Source of the DNA: Crystallibacter sulfonylureivorans_A
Lineage (GTDB): Bacteria; Actinomycetota; Actinomycetes; Actinomycetales; Micrococcaceae
Direction: 5' to 3'
Assembly: GCF_047607445.1 (NCBI RefSeq)
Contig: NZ_JBLKRT010000002.1
Span: 62,001-126,000, forward strand
DNA: 64,000 nucleotides
Shown here: piece by piece, positions 1 to 8,460 of the stretch
Layout of the letters: the number at the start of each line of letters is the position of its first letter
How positions within the stretch are numbered: position 1 is the stretch's first letter
Position numbers and translations under genes: made by a program
Notes under the pieces: model-generated
The model's input: the letters and a program-made list of their open reading frames with translations, nothing else
What the model was told of the DNA's origin: nothing
Database searches by the model: none

Positions 1-62
1 CGCAGCAAGGCTGGCAAGGGCTCGGATGCCGCCACATCGACTCTGGTTTGCTTTACGTCCAT
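1..62 (-). CDS. Start of a gene cut by the window edge
   Basis: An ATG at 62-60 is preceded by GGAG about nine bases upstream (the site overlaps the last codons of the crotonase gene that ends at 68) and opens a reading frame that runs off the left edge. Only about 20 residues are visible, beginning MDVKQTRVDVAASEP, too few to assign a family. It is read in the same direction as the crotonase and acyl-CoA ligase genes and is separated from the crotonase by only five bases, so it is most likely the next gene of that operon and part of the same acyl-CoA pathway (inference from position only). Confidence 0.55.
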   Translation of the reverse strand, partial: MDVKQTRVDVAASEPLPALL

Positions 63-67
63 CCGGC

Positions 68-844
68 CTAGCTCCTTGAAATTGTCTTGTGGATCTGAGC
101 AGCCGCCTCTGGGGAGGCCAAGCTCTGCACGAACCGCTCCGATTCCCGATCCAAAGCATCGGCAAGCGGCAGGTCCAGGCCGTCGCGCAGGTTCTCTTTC
201 ATGGCCGTTACCCCGCCAGGAAAGGCAACAGCTGCTCGCGCCCACTCCAGGGCAGTTTCGATCAAGATGCCCGCTTCCACCACTTCACCTACGAGTCCAG
301 CGGCGTATGCCTCCTGTGCGCCAATCACGCGTGGCCGCAAAAGCCAGTCGGCGGCCCTGGCACGACCCACGCACTCTGCCAACATCCGGGTGGTGCCGAA
401 GTCCGAGGACAGGCCGAGCGATAGAAAAGCTGTGTTGAATTTGGCACTGTTTGCTGCCACCCGCAAATCACATGCGCCGATCCAGCCGAGGGCTGCGCCA
501 ACACAGGCACCGTTGACCGCCGCGATGCTCAGCTGCGGCATAGCCCGCACCAGTTCCACCAGCCGGGCATTGCGGCGCATGCGCACTGTCAGGGCTTCAC
601 GTCCGCCCGGACGGTCGGCTTCCTCCGACAAACTTGTCAGCATCTGTAGCCGGCCCCCGACGCTGAAGGCCCGTCCCGCCCCGGTCATGACCATGGCGGC
701 GACATCCGTTGCAGCTGCAACTTGCTCGAGTGCATCTATCACATCGGCTGTCATGTCGTCGTCCAGAACGTTCAAAGCGTCCGGGGCGTTCAGTGTCAGC
801 ACGGCGACGCCGTTTGCGATTTGAAGGTTCACCGGCATGGTCAT
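68..844 (-). CDS. Crotonase-family protein, isomerase-like (enoyl-CoA hydratase/isomerase)
   Basis: A 258-residue protein with the crotonase fold: the oxyanion-hole segment GRAFSVGG near residues 58-64 and NGACVGAALGW near 111-121. The two glutamates that catalyse hydration in classical enoyl-CoA hydratases are absent at the expected places (WIGACD instead of an E-containing segment, and FNTAFLSLGL instead of PEVKLGI). An aspartate follows in LSSDFG (about D148), the pattern seen in PaaG-type and other enoyl-CoA isomerases. I therefore infer an isomerase or a related double-bond-shifting enzyme acting on a CoA thioester rather than a hydratase. Its ATG overlaps the stop of the upstream acyl-CoA ligase gene (ATGA), so the two are translationally coupled. 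The true crotonase hydratase of this island is probably the gene at 9366. Confidence 0.85.
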   Translation of the reverse strand: MTMPVNLQIANGVAVLTLNAPDALNVLDDDMTADVIDALEQVAAATDVAAMVMTGAGRAFSVGGRLQMLTSLSEEADRPGGREALTVRMRRNARLVELVRAMPQLSIAAVNGACVGAALGWIGACDLRVAANSAKFNTAFLSLGLSSDFGTTRMLAECVGRARAADWLLRPRVIGAQEAYAAGLVGEVVEAGILIETALEWARAAVAFPGGVTAMKENLRDGLDLPLADALDRESERFVQSLASPEAAAQIHKTISRS

Positions 845-2523
845 GCCTTCCCGTCGACGGCCAGTTGCTTCAAGTCACGATGCTGAATCTTGCCGTTGAA
901 ATTCTTGGGCAGCTCGTCCATGAAGGTGATCCGGCGGGGAACTTTGTAGGCTGCCAAGCTCTCCTTGCAGTAGGCAATGAGTTCCTCCGCAGTTGGACGT
1001 TGCGCCCCATCATCCGCAAGGGAGACGAAGGCGCTAACCGTTTCTCCCCGGTAGTCGTCGGGAACACCCACTACGGCCGCTTCATTGACGGCCGGATGGC
1101 GGTAAAGGACATCTTCGACCTCGCGGGGCCATACCTTGTAACCGGAGGCGATGATCATGTTTTTGGTCCGGTCCACGATGAACAGCCAGCCTTCGTCATT
1201 GACGAAGCCGACGTCTCCAGTTCGCAACCATCCATCCCGGAAGGTTGCCCGGCTGGCTTCTTCATTGCGCCAGTAGCCGCTGATAATGCCGCAGCCTTTG
1301 AGGCAGACTTCGCCGCGTTCGCCTGAAGGAACCTCCGTCCCGTCCGGCCCCTCTATGCGCAGCTGAGTATCGAACATGGGCAGACCTACGGAAATGATGC
1401 CGGATTCCGGGTCAACCACGGGGTCGACCCCTGTGGGTGTGCTGGAGACTGCAGCGGTCGACTCCGTGAGCCCGTAGCCTGGCTGCAGTTTCACGCCGAA
1501 AACTTCCTGAATAGCGTTGGCCATTTCCGTCGGGATTGGTGCCCCGCCCGAGCCAAGGGCGCGGAGGCTGCTAACGTCCCGCGGTTGTTTCCTGGCCGCT
1601 TGCAACAGTGCAATGTAGGCGGTGGCCGCACCGGTTGTCCAGGTAACTTGGTGCTCTTCAATCTGGTCGAGGAAAACATTCGGTTCAAAGCGGTAGGCCA
1701 GGACAAACTTTGACCCGTGGTTCACCCACGCGCTCAGATGCAATGCAAGCCCCGTAATGTGAACGAGCGGTGCGGTGCAGATGAGTACCTGGTCGGAGCC
1801 CGCAATGCCATTGAATGCCGGGTACGCGGCACCGGCCCAGACGAGATTCGCATGACTGGTAAGTGCCCCTTTGGGTGGGCCGGTGGTCCCCGAGGTGTAG
1901 GTGAAGATCGCTGTATCGTCCGGGTCGATCGTCGCCGCCGGCGCCACTGCGCCGTCGTGAGTTTCCACCAGTTCCATGAGATCCAGAACCGCGGTATCCC
2001 TGACACTGTCTGCCGAACGTACCAGTGCAGCTGGGACGTCCGTAGCGTAATCCGCCATCCCAGTAGTAATGACGACCTTAACCGTCGTCCCGGCAATGCT
2101 CTCCTTGCCTTGGGCCGCCCATGTTTCATTTGCCGTTACCATCACCAAAGGTTCAGAGTCTGTGGCAATTTTGTTGACTTCGGGGGCCCGGTACATGGGG
2201 CTTATCGGTACGATAATCGCCCCTATGCGCCACGCAGCAAACGCGGTGAAGACGAACTGCGGGATGTTCTGCAGTTGGACGATGACCCTGTCCCCCTTGC
2301 CCACACCGTGCCTGGACAGGGCTGCGGCGAGGGCGTCCGAAGTCCTCCGCACGTCGGCGAACGTGAAGTCGCGGCCGAAGTAGTGCAGTGCCGCCTTGGC
2401 TGGGTGCTCGTCGGACGCGCCGTCCAACGCTTCCGGCATCGTGGAATACATCGGATTGTTCGGAGCCAAGAGGATGGCCCGGCGCTCGTCGTCGAGCACC
2501 GGGGCCGCAGACATCGGGTTCAC
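841..2523 (-). CDS. Acyl-CoA synthetase (AMP-forming, ANL superfamily)
   Basis: About 560 residues activating a free carboxylic acid to its CoA thioester with ATP. Visible ANL motifs in order: the phosphate-binding loop YTSGTTGPPKGA, the A5-like PGYGLTE, LRTGDVG with the ribose-binding aspartate, the hinge region SGYKVWPREVE and the C-terminal catalytic-lysine segment PKNFNGKIQHR. I prefer the GTG at 2523 as start because AGGAAGGA lies six bases upstream; an ATG at 2574 has no convincing ribosome binding site and an ATG at 2514 is badly spaced. It is the first gene of a leftward operon with the crotonase at 68-844 and the truncated gene beyond. The substrate cannot be told from sequence; the surrounding beta-oxidation genes suggest a medium-size or branched or aryl carboxylate. 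Confidence 0.9.
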   Translation of the reverse strand: MNPMSAAPVLDDERRAILLAPNNPMYSTMPEALDGASDEHPAKAALHYFGRDFTFADVRRTSDALAAALSRHGVGKGDRVIVQLQNIPQFVFTAFAAWRIGAIIVPISPMYRAPEVNKIATDSEPLVMVTANETWAAQGKESIAGTTVKVVITTGMADYATDVPAALVRSADSVRDTAVLDLMELVETHDGAVAPAATIDPDDTAIFTYTSGTTGPPKGALTSHANLVWAGAAYPAFNGIAGSDQVLICTAPLVHITGLALHLSAWVNHGSKFVLAYRFEPNVFLDQIEEHQVTWTTGAATAYIALLQAARKQPRDVSSLRALGSGGAPIPTEMANAIQEVFGVKLQPGYGLTESTAAVSSTPTGVDPVVDPESGIISVGLPMFDTQLRIEGPDGTEVPSGERGEVCLKGCGIISGYWRNEEASRATFRDGWLRTGDVGFVNDEGWLFIVDRTKNMIIASGYKVWPREVEDVLYRHPAVNEAAVVGVPDDYRGETVSAFVSLADDGAQRPTAEELIAYCKESLAAYKVPRRITFMDELPKNFNGKIQHRDLKQLAVDGKA

Positions 2524-2586
2524 AGGCTTTCCTTCCTGACCACCAGCAAGGAGGTCGTGTGATTGCGCTAACATCGAGATAAGATT

Positions 2587-2600
2587 ACTAGACGTTTAGC
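2587..2600. promoter_or_regulatory. Candidate operator (CTAG palindrome, divergent promoter 1)
   Basis: ACTAGA-CG-TTTAGC lies between the leftward ligase operon and the rightward kinase/dehydrogenase operon. It matches the perfect palindrome at 15474-15487 at all six positions of the first half and four of six of the second. The same element is found at 8350 and 15310-15335, each time in a divergent promoter region of this island, which is why I call it an operator. The binding protein is inferred to be the MarR regulator at 15977-16510. Confidence 0.5.
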
Positions 2601-2694
2601 GAAAAAAGCTAGGCGTGGATCCGCTCTCATCGTGTAATCCGAGCGCCGGATGCCGCGCAGCAACAGTGCACGAACAGCATGGAGGCGAGTAAAC

Positions 2695-3780
2695 ATGGCA
2701 ATGAGTTCTCCCCGGGGACTACCCGGACTGGAGTTGGACCGCTTCTCCAACTGGCTGCAAAGAAACCACCCCGGACTGGGAATTCCGCGCTCGGCCCGGC
2801 TCCTTACTGGGGGCCGCAGCAACCTCACCTACAGCATCGACTGCGACTCGTCCCAGCTTGTACTGAGGCGCCCACCCTTGGGTCATGTAATGGAGACGGC
2901 GCACGACATGTCGCGGGAGTACACCGTCCAGCAGGCGCTCCAGGCGACCGAGTTTCCCGTTCCTCGGATGCACCTGATCCACGACGACCGCAATGGCGAA
3001 GCCGGGATCGGTTCGTGGTTTTACATCATGGACCAAGTCGCCGGCCTGCCTTTCGAGCGGATAGCCGACAACACAGGCTTCTCCCCCCACCAACTGGATG
3101 AGTTGAGCCGAGAAATGGCGAGAACTCTAGCAACTTTGCACGGGACGAATCCTCGAGAAATCGGGCTGGAAGACTTCGGCCGGCCGGAGGGCTACCTCGA
3201 TCGTCAGGTGCGTCGATGGACGAAACAGCTTGCAGCCTCCAGCAGCCGGGCGCTGCCGGAGTTGGAGGAACTGGCGACACGCCTTGCCTCACCCCCCGAG
3301 TCCTCCGGCGTGGCCATCGTCCACGGTGACTACAAACTCAATAACGCTCTGGTCAATGTTTCGGGAAAGCATCTGCGGATCGCTGCGATTCTAGATTGGG
3401 AGATGTCAACGCTGGGAGACCCGCTGGCCGATCTGGCGCTCTTCGGACTGTACTGGCAGATGCCTTATCTTGACCCAGTAACCGCCGCCGTCTTTGAGTC
3501 GCCGGTGGATTACCGGCTCGGCTACCCGGACTTTGACGCACTCTTGGCTGAGTACTCGGCTGCGCGCGGCATTGAGATCCCGGACCTGACTTGGCATCTG
3601 GCGTTCGCGGCGTTCAAGACCGGCGTCATCACCGAGAGTATCCATTTCCGTCATCTGGGCGGCGGGACTGTCGGCGAAGGCTTCGAGCGGATCGGCGAGA
3701 TGAGCCTACCGCTCGCCCGAGCCGGGCACAGGTTCTTAGACGGCGAACGCATTGCCAGCAAACCTACGGTGAGGATCTAA
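2695..3780 (+). CDS. APH-fold kinase of the ACAD10/11 - LvaA type
   Basis: A 361-residue aminoglycoside-phosphotransferase-fold kinase. It has the nucleotide loop TGGRSNLTY, the segment LVLRRPPLG typical of the ACAD10/11 kinase group, the catalytic HGDYKLNN near residue 209 and the metal-binding ILDWEMSTLGDP near 231, so all active-site elements are intact. Start ATG 2695 has GGAGG nine bases upstream; the frame is open further upstream to 2650 without a ribosome binding site. It is two bases away from an acyl-CoA dehydrogenase gene of the matching type. Kinases of this group (LvaA of levulinate catabolism, the kinase domains of ACAD10/11) phosphorylate the 4-hydroxy group of 4-hydroxyacyl-CoA before elimination. 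Drug resistance is very unlikely. The acyl substrate here is unknown. Confidence 0.85.
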   Translation: MAMSSPRGLPGLELDRFSNWLQRNHPGLGIPRSARLLTGGRSNLTYSIDCDSSQLVLRRPPLGHVMETAHDMSREYTVQQALQATEFPVPRMHLIHDDRNGEAGIGSWFYIMDQVAGLPFERIADNTGFSPHQLDELSREMARTLATLHGTNPREIGLEDFGRPEGYLDRQVRRWTKQLAASSSRALPELEELATRLASPPESSGVAIVHGDYKLNNALVNVSGKHLRIAAILDWEMSTLGDPLADLALFGLYWQMPYLDPVTAAVFESPVDYRLGYPDFDALLAEYSAARGIEIPDLTWHLAFAAFKTGVITESIHFRHLGGGTVGEGFERIGEMSLPLARAGHRFLDGERIASKPTVRI

Positions 3781-3782
3781 CA

Positions 3783-4988
3783 ATGCACTTTGAGTTTGAC
3801 GACATCACACGTGACTACATGGGACGTGTGCAGGATTTCCTGGAGTCAGAGATCTACCCCGCGGAGCCGGTACTGGAACAGCAACTGGCCGAGGAACCCC
3901 ACCGTTGGGAACGGCAACCTGTTCTACGGCAATTGCAGGAATCCGCCCGACGGCGGGGACTTTGGAATTTGTTCCTGTCCGGGGACGGCGGTGCAGGCCT
4001 GACAAACCTGCAATACGCCCCACTGGCCGAGCTGTCCGGCCGCAGCCCGAAACTTGCCCCGGCCGCCATGAACTGCAACGCACCGGATTCGGGAAACATG
4101 GAACTGCTGCGTGATTTCGGCACCGATGACCAGAAGGACCGCTGGCTGCAACCGTTGTTGGAAGGAAAAATTCGTTCCGCGTTTTGCATGACGGAACCCG
4201 AAACAGCCTCCTCGGACGCCACCAACATCACTACCTCGATCGTGCGCCAAGGAGACGAATACGTCATCAACGGCCGCAAATGGTGGAGCAGCGGAGCGAT
4301 GAGCGACGAAGCGAAAATCTTCATCCTGATGGGCAAGACCGACGCCGGAGGTGAGCGCCACCGCCAGCAGAGCATGATCCTCGTGCCGAGGGAGACGCCA
4401 GGCGTAAAAATCGAGCGTGCCCTGACTGTATTTGGCTACGACGACCGGGACCATGGAGGCCACGCCGAGATTTCGTTCACGGATGTCCGGGTTCCCGTGG
4501 CAAACATCATCAAGGGGGAAGGCGAAGGCTTCGCCATTGCCCAGGCGCGGTTGGGCCCCGGCCGGATCCACCACTGCATGCGTGTGCTCGGCATGGCGGA
4601 GCGAACGCTGGAGCTAATGGGCGAACGCGCCCGTGAGCGCGTCGCGTTCGGTCAAGCGCTGGCGAAGCAGGGCGTGGTGCGTCAGTGGGTGGCCGAGTCC
4701 CGAATCACCATCGAGAGCCTGCGCCTGCTTGTCCTGAAGACGGCATGGTTGATGGACCGGTATGGCAACAAAAGAGCGCATACGGAAATCCAGGCCATCA
4801 AGATCGCAGTCCCGCGCGAGGTCCAAACGATTGTGGACCGCGGCATCCAGCTGTTCGGAGGGGAGGGTGTTTCACAGGACACTCCGCTAGCGGAACTCTA
4901 CGCCCAGGTTCGCGCCCTGCGCCTGGCGGATGGCCCCGACGAAGTGCACTTGGCTTCGTTGGGCAGGGCACAGCTCCGGCCGGCCTGA
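3783..4988 (+). CDS. Acyl-CoA dehydrogenase of the ACAD10/11 type
   Basis: A 401-residue flavoprotein of the acyl-CoA dehydrogenase family. Visible: FCMTEPETASSDATN (flavin/substrate region, about residues 138-152), RVAFGQALAKQGVV, and IQLFGGEGVSQDTPLAELYAQVRALRLADGPDEVH near the C-terminus. The ADGPDEVH ending, rather than YEGT, is characteristic of the ACAD10/11 group that works with an APH-type kinase. The ATG at 3783 follows the kinase stop by two bases and has GAGGA upstream, so the two genes form a tight operon, followed by a strong terminator at 5007-5041. By analogy with LvaC and ACAD10/11 it may convert a phosphorylated 4-hydroxyacyl-CoA into an enoyl-CoA; ordinary alpha,beta-dehydrogenation remains possible. 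Confidence 0.88.
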   Translation: MHFEFDDITRDYMGRVQDFLESEIYPAEPVLEQQLAEEPHRWERQPVLRQLQESARRRGLWNLFLSGDGGAGLTNLQYAPLAELSGRSPKLAPAAMNCNAPDSGNMELLRDFGTDDQKDRWLQPLLEGKIRSAFCMTEPETASSDATNITTSIVRQGDEYVINGRKWWSSGAMSDEAKIFILMGKTDAGGERHRQQSMILVPRETPGVKIERALTVFGYDDRDHGGHAEISFTDVRVPVANIIKGEGEGFAIAQARLGPGRIHHCMRVLGMAERTLELMGERARERVAFGQALAKQGVVRQWVAESRITIESLRLLVLKTAWLMDRYGNKRAHTEIQAIKIAVPREVQTIVDRGIQLFGGEGVSQDTPLAELYAQVRALRLADGPDEVHLASLGRAQLRPA

Positions 4989-5006
4989 CTTTAGCCAGGG
5001 ATGGGT

Positions 5007-5041
5007 AATGCCCGGCCCCTTCGGGGTGCCGGGCATTTTTC
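5007..5041 (+). terminator. Rho-independent terminator
   Basis: The arms AATGCCCGGC and GCCGGGCATT flank a CCCCTTCGGGGT apex and are followed directly by a run of T. It ends the rightward kinase/dehydrogenase operon and lies before the convergent SDR gene. Confidence 0.85.
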
Positions 5042-5054
5042 CGTGTGGGCAGTG

Positions 5055-5804
5055 CTATTCCGCCGTGACCAGGGTTGCTCCGCCGTCAATGACAATTGTT
5101 TGGCCTGTGACCCAGGCTGCATCATCGGACAGCAGGAAAGTGACCGGCCCAGCAATATCCTCCGGCTCGCCAAGCCGGTTCAGTGGGTATTTTGCTGCGA
5201 GCTCTGCTTCGCGGCCTTCATAGAGGGCCCGCGCAAAATTGGTCTTGACGGCAGCGGGCGCCACCGCGTTGACGCGCACGTCCGGCGCAAGCTCTGCTGC
5301 GAGCTGGCGTGTCAGCCCGAGCACTGCCGCCTTGGATACTCCGTACATGCCGATTCCGGGGCTTGAGGTGACGCCTGCAATTGAGGCGATATTGACGATC
5401 GCGCCCTTTCGAGTGCGCAGCCCGGCCGAGACTGCGTCCTGAGCCATCTTCAGCGCGCCAACAACGTTGACGTCAAGAATCTTCCGTGCCGCCCCGTCGT
5501 CGAGGTCCATCATCGGCCCATACACGGGATTGATGCCCACATTGTTGACCAGGAAATCCAAGCCGCCGAATTCAGCGCTAATGACCTCAAAGACCCTCGC
5601 ACGGTGGTCCGGATTGTCGGCCTTGCCCGCGACACCCAGGGCCTCGCCGCCGAGGGTCCGCACGGCGTCTTGCAGCTTGTCCTCGCCGCGCGCTGTAATC
5701 AGCACCCTTGCTCCGCCGTCGACAAGCTGTCTTGCGACCGCCAGTCCTATTCCACGGCTCGCCCCGGTTACAAGCGCTGTTTTACCTTCAAATCTGCGGC
5801 CCAA
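5055..5804 (-). CDS. Short-chain dehydrogenase/reductase (FabG/LvaD-like)
   Basis: A 249-residue classical SDR using NAD(P)H. The cofactor motif TGASRGIG is at residues 13-20, NNVG at 87-90, and the catalytic Ser141, Tyr154 and Lys158 (YGVSK) are present; the C-terminus WVTGQTIVIDGG is typical. It starts with TTG at 5804, preceded by AAAGGGGG with normal spacing; no nearby ATG fits. It is the last gene of the leftward operon that begins with the thiolase at 8306. Likely oxidises a 3-hydroxyacyl-CoA or a related hydroxyl group of the pathway intermediate; an SDR also accompanies the kinase/dehydrogenase pair in levulinate catabolism. Confidence 0.9.
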   Translation of the reverse strand: MGRRFEGKTALVTGASRGIGLAVARQLVDGGARVLITARGEDKLQDAVRTLGGEALGVAGKADNPDHRARVFEVISAEFGGLDFLVNNVGINPVYGPMMDLDDGAARKILDVNVVGALKMAQDAVSAGLRTRKGAIVNIASIAGVTSSPGIGMYGVSKAAVLGLTRQLAAELAPDVRVNAVAPAAVKTNFARALYEGREAELAAKYPLNRLGEPEDIAGPVTFLLSDDAAWVTGQTIVIDGGATLVTAE

Positions 5805-5822
5805 CCGGACCCCCTTTCAGTA

Positions 5823-5854
5823 AGGCCGGCCGCTGGTTCAGCAGCGGCCGGCCT
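5823..5854. terminator. Strong GC hairpin between dehydrogenase and SDR genes
   Basis: A perfect 13-base inverted repeat (AGGCCGGCCGCTG and its complement) with a six-base loop lies in the 55-base gap after the dehydrogenase stop. No T run follows on either strand, so it may be an intra-operon attenuator or an mRNA 3'-end stabiliser rather than a full terminator. Confidence 0.6.
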
Positions 5855-5859
5855 GCTCG

Positions 5860-7059
5860 CTAGACGAAGGCCGATATTCCCGTGATGTGACGGCCAACGA
5901 TCAATGTATTCATTTCCCTCGTGCCTTCGAAGGAATACAGCGCTTCGGCGTCATTGAAGTACCGGATGATGTCGTAGTCCAGGTCAATGCCGTTGCCGCC
6001 AAAAAGCTCACGACACCAGGCCACCACTTCTCTGGTTTTACTTGTGACAAAGGCCTTGGCCATTGCGGAGTGGTGATCTTGCTGCGTGCCGCGGTCCAGC
6101 ATCTCGGAGGCGCGGACGCACATTCCGATGCAGGCGGTGATATTGCTCAACGACTTCACCAATAGGTCCTGCACCAGTTGGTAGCTGGCAATCGGGCGGC
6201 CAAACTGCTCGCGTTGCTTGGCATAGGCCAAAGCGGTCTCGTAGGCGCCGACAGCCGTCCCCACCGCGGCCCACGCCACGTCAATTCGGGTGCGCATCAA
6301 AATGCTTGCCGTATCGCGGAAGGAGTTGGCTCCGGGAAGTTTTGCAGTAGCAGGCAGGACCAGGTCCTTCAGCTCAATATCGGCGTTCTGGACAGTGCGC
6401 TGGCTGTACTTACCTTCGATCTTGGTGGCCAGGTAGCCCGGGGTGTCTGTCGGGACGACAAAGCCTTTGATCTGTCCGTCTGCTTCATCCCGTGCCCAGA
6501 TGATGATGACATCCGCCCAAGTGGCATTCCCGATCCAGCGCTTCTGTCCGTTGAGGATCCACTGGTCGCCTACCCGGCGGGCAGTGGTGCGGAGCCCCTT
6601 GGCTGCGTCGGAGCCCGAGAACGGCTCGGTCAGGCCGAAGGATCCGACCGCTTCGGCGGTGCCTAGCCGAGGCATCCATTCCGTCTTCTGCTGTTCTGAG
6701 CCGAGCAGCGCGATCGACCCCATGACCAGGCCGCTGGATACCCCGGTCAAGGTGGAAAAGCCCGCATCCACCCTGGCCAGCTCCATCGTGACAAACCCGC
6801 GGAAAACCGCTGAATTCTTGAAGGGTGCGGTTTCCTCGAAGGGGAAGGCCAGAACGCCGAGTTCGCCCAGGCCGGCGACCATCTTCTCGGGAAACTCTGT
6901 GCGCTCCCAGTAGCCGTTGATCTCGGGCCGGACAACGGTGTCCATGTACTCGCGGATTTTTGCGAGGGCGGCCAGTTCCTGCGCTCCGAGGTCCTGCTCA
7001 TAGCCGTAAAAGTCGCCGGACAATGTGGTGAAGTCGGATGCGTGGGTCATTGTCGTCAT
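5860..7059 (-). CDS. Acyl-CoA dehydrogenase, glutaryl-CoA-dehydrogenase-like
   Basis: A 399-residue acyl-CoA dehydrogenase. Motifs: FGLTEPFSGSDAAKGLRT (about residues 136-153), QREQFGRPIASYQLVQ, LFGGNGIDLDYDIIRYFND, and the C-terminal YSFEGTREMNTLIVGR with the catalytic-base glutamate near 378. The ending NTLIVGRHITGISAF resembles glutaryl-CoA dehydrogenases, which oxidise and sometimes decarboxylate dicarboxylic CoA esters. It differs from the ACAD10/11-type enzyme at 3783, so the island has two dehydrogenation steps with different chemistry. It lies 32 bases after the thiolase gene in the same leftward operon. True glutaryl-CoA activity is not shown by the sequence; other short or branched acyl-CoAs are possible. 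Confidence 0.88.
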   Translation of the reverse strand: MTTMTHASDFTTLSGDFYGYEQDLGAQELAALAKIREYMDTVVRPEINGYWERTEFPEKMVAGLGELGVLAFPFEETAPFKNSAVFRGFVTMELARVDAGFSTLTGVSSGLVMGSIALLGSEQQKTEWMPRLGTAEAVGSFGLTEPFSGSDAAKGLRTTARRVGDQWILNGQKRWIGNATWADVIIIWARDEADGQIKGFVVPTDTPGYLATKIEGKYSQRTVQNADIELKDLVLPATAKLPGANSFRDTASILMRTRIDVAWAAVGTAVGAYETALAYAKQREQFGRPIASYQLVQDLLVKSLSNITACIGMCVRASEMLDRGTQQDHHSAMAKAFVTSKTREVVAWCRELFGGNGIDLDYDIIRYFNDAEALYSFEGTREMNTLIVGRHITGISAFV

Positions 7060-7091
7060 CAGAAGCCTTTCTAGAATCGTGGAGCTTGTGG

Positions 7092-8306
7092 TTAGAGGCG
7101 TTCGATCACCATGGCCATGCCCTGGCCTCCGCCGACACAGAGCGTAGCCAAGCCGAACTGACCGTCGTTCGACTGAAGCCCATTCACCAGAGTGGTCAGC
7201 ATGCGGACACCGGTTGCCCCGAAGGGGTGGCCCAGGGCGATGGCGCCGCCGTGCGGATTGAGTTTGTCGAAATCGATGCCAAGTTTCCGTGCCGCGGGTA
7301 CGACCTGGGCGGCGAACGCTTCGTTGAGTTCCACAATGTCGATGTCGCCGATGGACAGCCCTGCCCGCTGCAATGCCATTTCGGTTGCTGCTACAGGCCC
7401 CAAGCCCATGATTTCGGGCGAAAGTGCCGTGACGCCACTGGAGATGATCCGTGCCAGCGGGGCAAGTCCCAGTTGCTTGGCCTTGGCGGCCGACATCATC
7501 ACAGCCGCTGACGCGCCGTCGTTCAAGGGACAGGCGTTCCCCGCGGTAACGCTGCCCTCCGGGACAAAGGCAGGGTTGAGCTGGGACAGGGCCTCAACCG
7601 TAGTGCCCGCGCGCGGTGAGTCGTCACCATCGACGACGGTGCCGTCCGGAAGGACGACGGGCACGATCTCCCGTCGGAAGAAACCCGACGCGGTGGCCTC
7701 CTGCGTCCTGCTCTGTGACAGAGCTGCGTACTCGTCCTGGTCCTGCCGGGATGTGCCGGTATGCCGCGCGACAAACTCAGCGGTGAAGCCCATTTGGATA
7801 TAGACGTCAGGCATGTCTCCGAGGCTCCGCGGGTCCTGCCACGGCCGCCCGGCCTGGGCTGCTTTCTGGGCCCGCTGCGAGGCTTCGGCAAAGATTGGAT
7901 GCTCGTCCATGGCAATCTCGCCATAACGCGAGACGCACTCCACCCCGCCCACCAAATAGGCGTCCCCCTCGCCGGCTTTGATCGCATGGAAAGCCATCCG
8001 TGCTGCCTGAAGCGACGATGCGCAGAACCGGTTGACGGTTGAGCCGGGCAGCCCATCGTGGCCAAGCAGCACGGCGACGCGGCGGGCCATGTTCTGACCG
8101 TGCTCGCCATGCGGCTCGGCGCAACCAAGGTAGAGGTCCTCAATGTCTGCGATTTCCAGGCCAGGCACCTTACTCAACGCCCCGGCAAAAGCCTGTGCGG
8201 CCAGATCGTCCGGACGCATGTCCCTCAGGGAACCCTTGCGTGCCCGCCCAATGGGCGTCCTCGCGCTCGCGACGATCACGGCATCGTTGTCGGCCATGCG
8301 TTTCAT
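7092..8306 (-). CDS. Acetyl-CoA acetyltransferase (thiolase)
   Basis: A 404-residue thiolase that cleaves a 3-ketoacyl-CoA with CoA. The nucleophilic Cys95 is in VNRFCASSLQAA, with the later catalytic motifs NEAFAAQ, NPHGGAIALGHPFGATG (H360 region) and LCVGGGQG (C390). The chosen ATG at 8306 has AAGGA five bases upstream; the frame is open far beyond it but only antisense to the next gene, so the extension is rejected. It is the first gene of the leftward operon thiolase - acyl-CoA dehydrogenase - SDR and lies just downstream of a well-spaced promoter with an embedded operator. It would carry out the final carbon-carbon cleavage of the pathway. Confidence 0.93.
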   Translation of the reverse strand: MKRMADNDAVIVASARTPIGRARKGSLRDMRPDDLAAQAFAGALSKVPGLEIADIEDLYLGCAEPHGEHGQNMARRVAVLLGHDGLPGSTVNRFCASSLQAARMAFHAIKAGEGDAYLVGGVECVSRYGEIAMDEHPIFAEASQRAQKAAQAGRPWQDPRSLGDMPDVYIQMGFTAEFVARHTGTSRQDQDEYAALSQSRTQEATASGFFRREIVPVVLPDGTVVDGDDSPRAGTTVEALSQLNPAFVPEGSVTAGNACPLNDGASAAVMMSAAKAKQLGLAPLARIISSGVTALSPEIMGLGPVAATEMALQRAGLSIGDIDIVELNEAFAAQVVPAARKLGIDFDKLNPHGGAIALGHPFGATGVRMLTTLVNGLQSNDGQFGLATLCVGGGQGMAMVIERL

Positions 8307-8349
8307 GACGTTCCTTTCCAAAGTCCGAAGCCAACCGCCCAAGAAAATC

Positions 8350-8392
8350 GCTTGACTTCTAGCAGAATACTGAGCAAGGATAAATTGGTCAA
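8350..8392 (-). promoter_or_regulatory. Promoter with overlapping operator (divergent promoter 2)
   Basis: On the minus strand a TTGACC -35 (8392-8387) and TATTCT -10 (8369-8364) are separated by 17 bases, driving the thiolase operon. Immediately downstream, at 8350-8363, is GCTTGA-CT-TCTAGC (plus-strand reading), a 5-of-6 palindrome matching the island-wide CTAG element. Its place at the expected transcription start fits repression by steric block. Confidence 0.55.
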
Positions 8393-8460
8393 GACATTGA
8401 CAATTCACGAAGGCGCCGATCCGGCCTGCATCGACTGTGGGCCAAGCTGAGGAGTACCCC

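Noticed and set aside
2650..2694. Upstream start of the APH-type kinase at 2650
   Set aside because: No ribosome binding site there; GGAGG is placed correctly for 2695.
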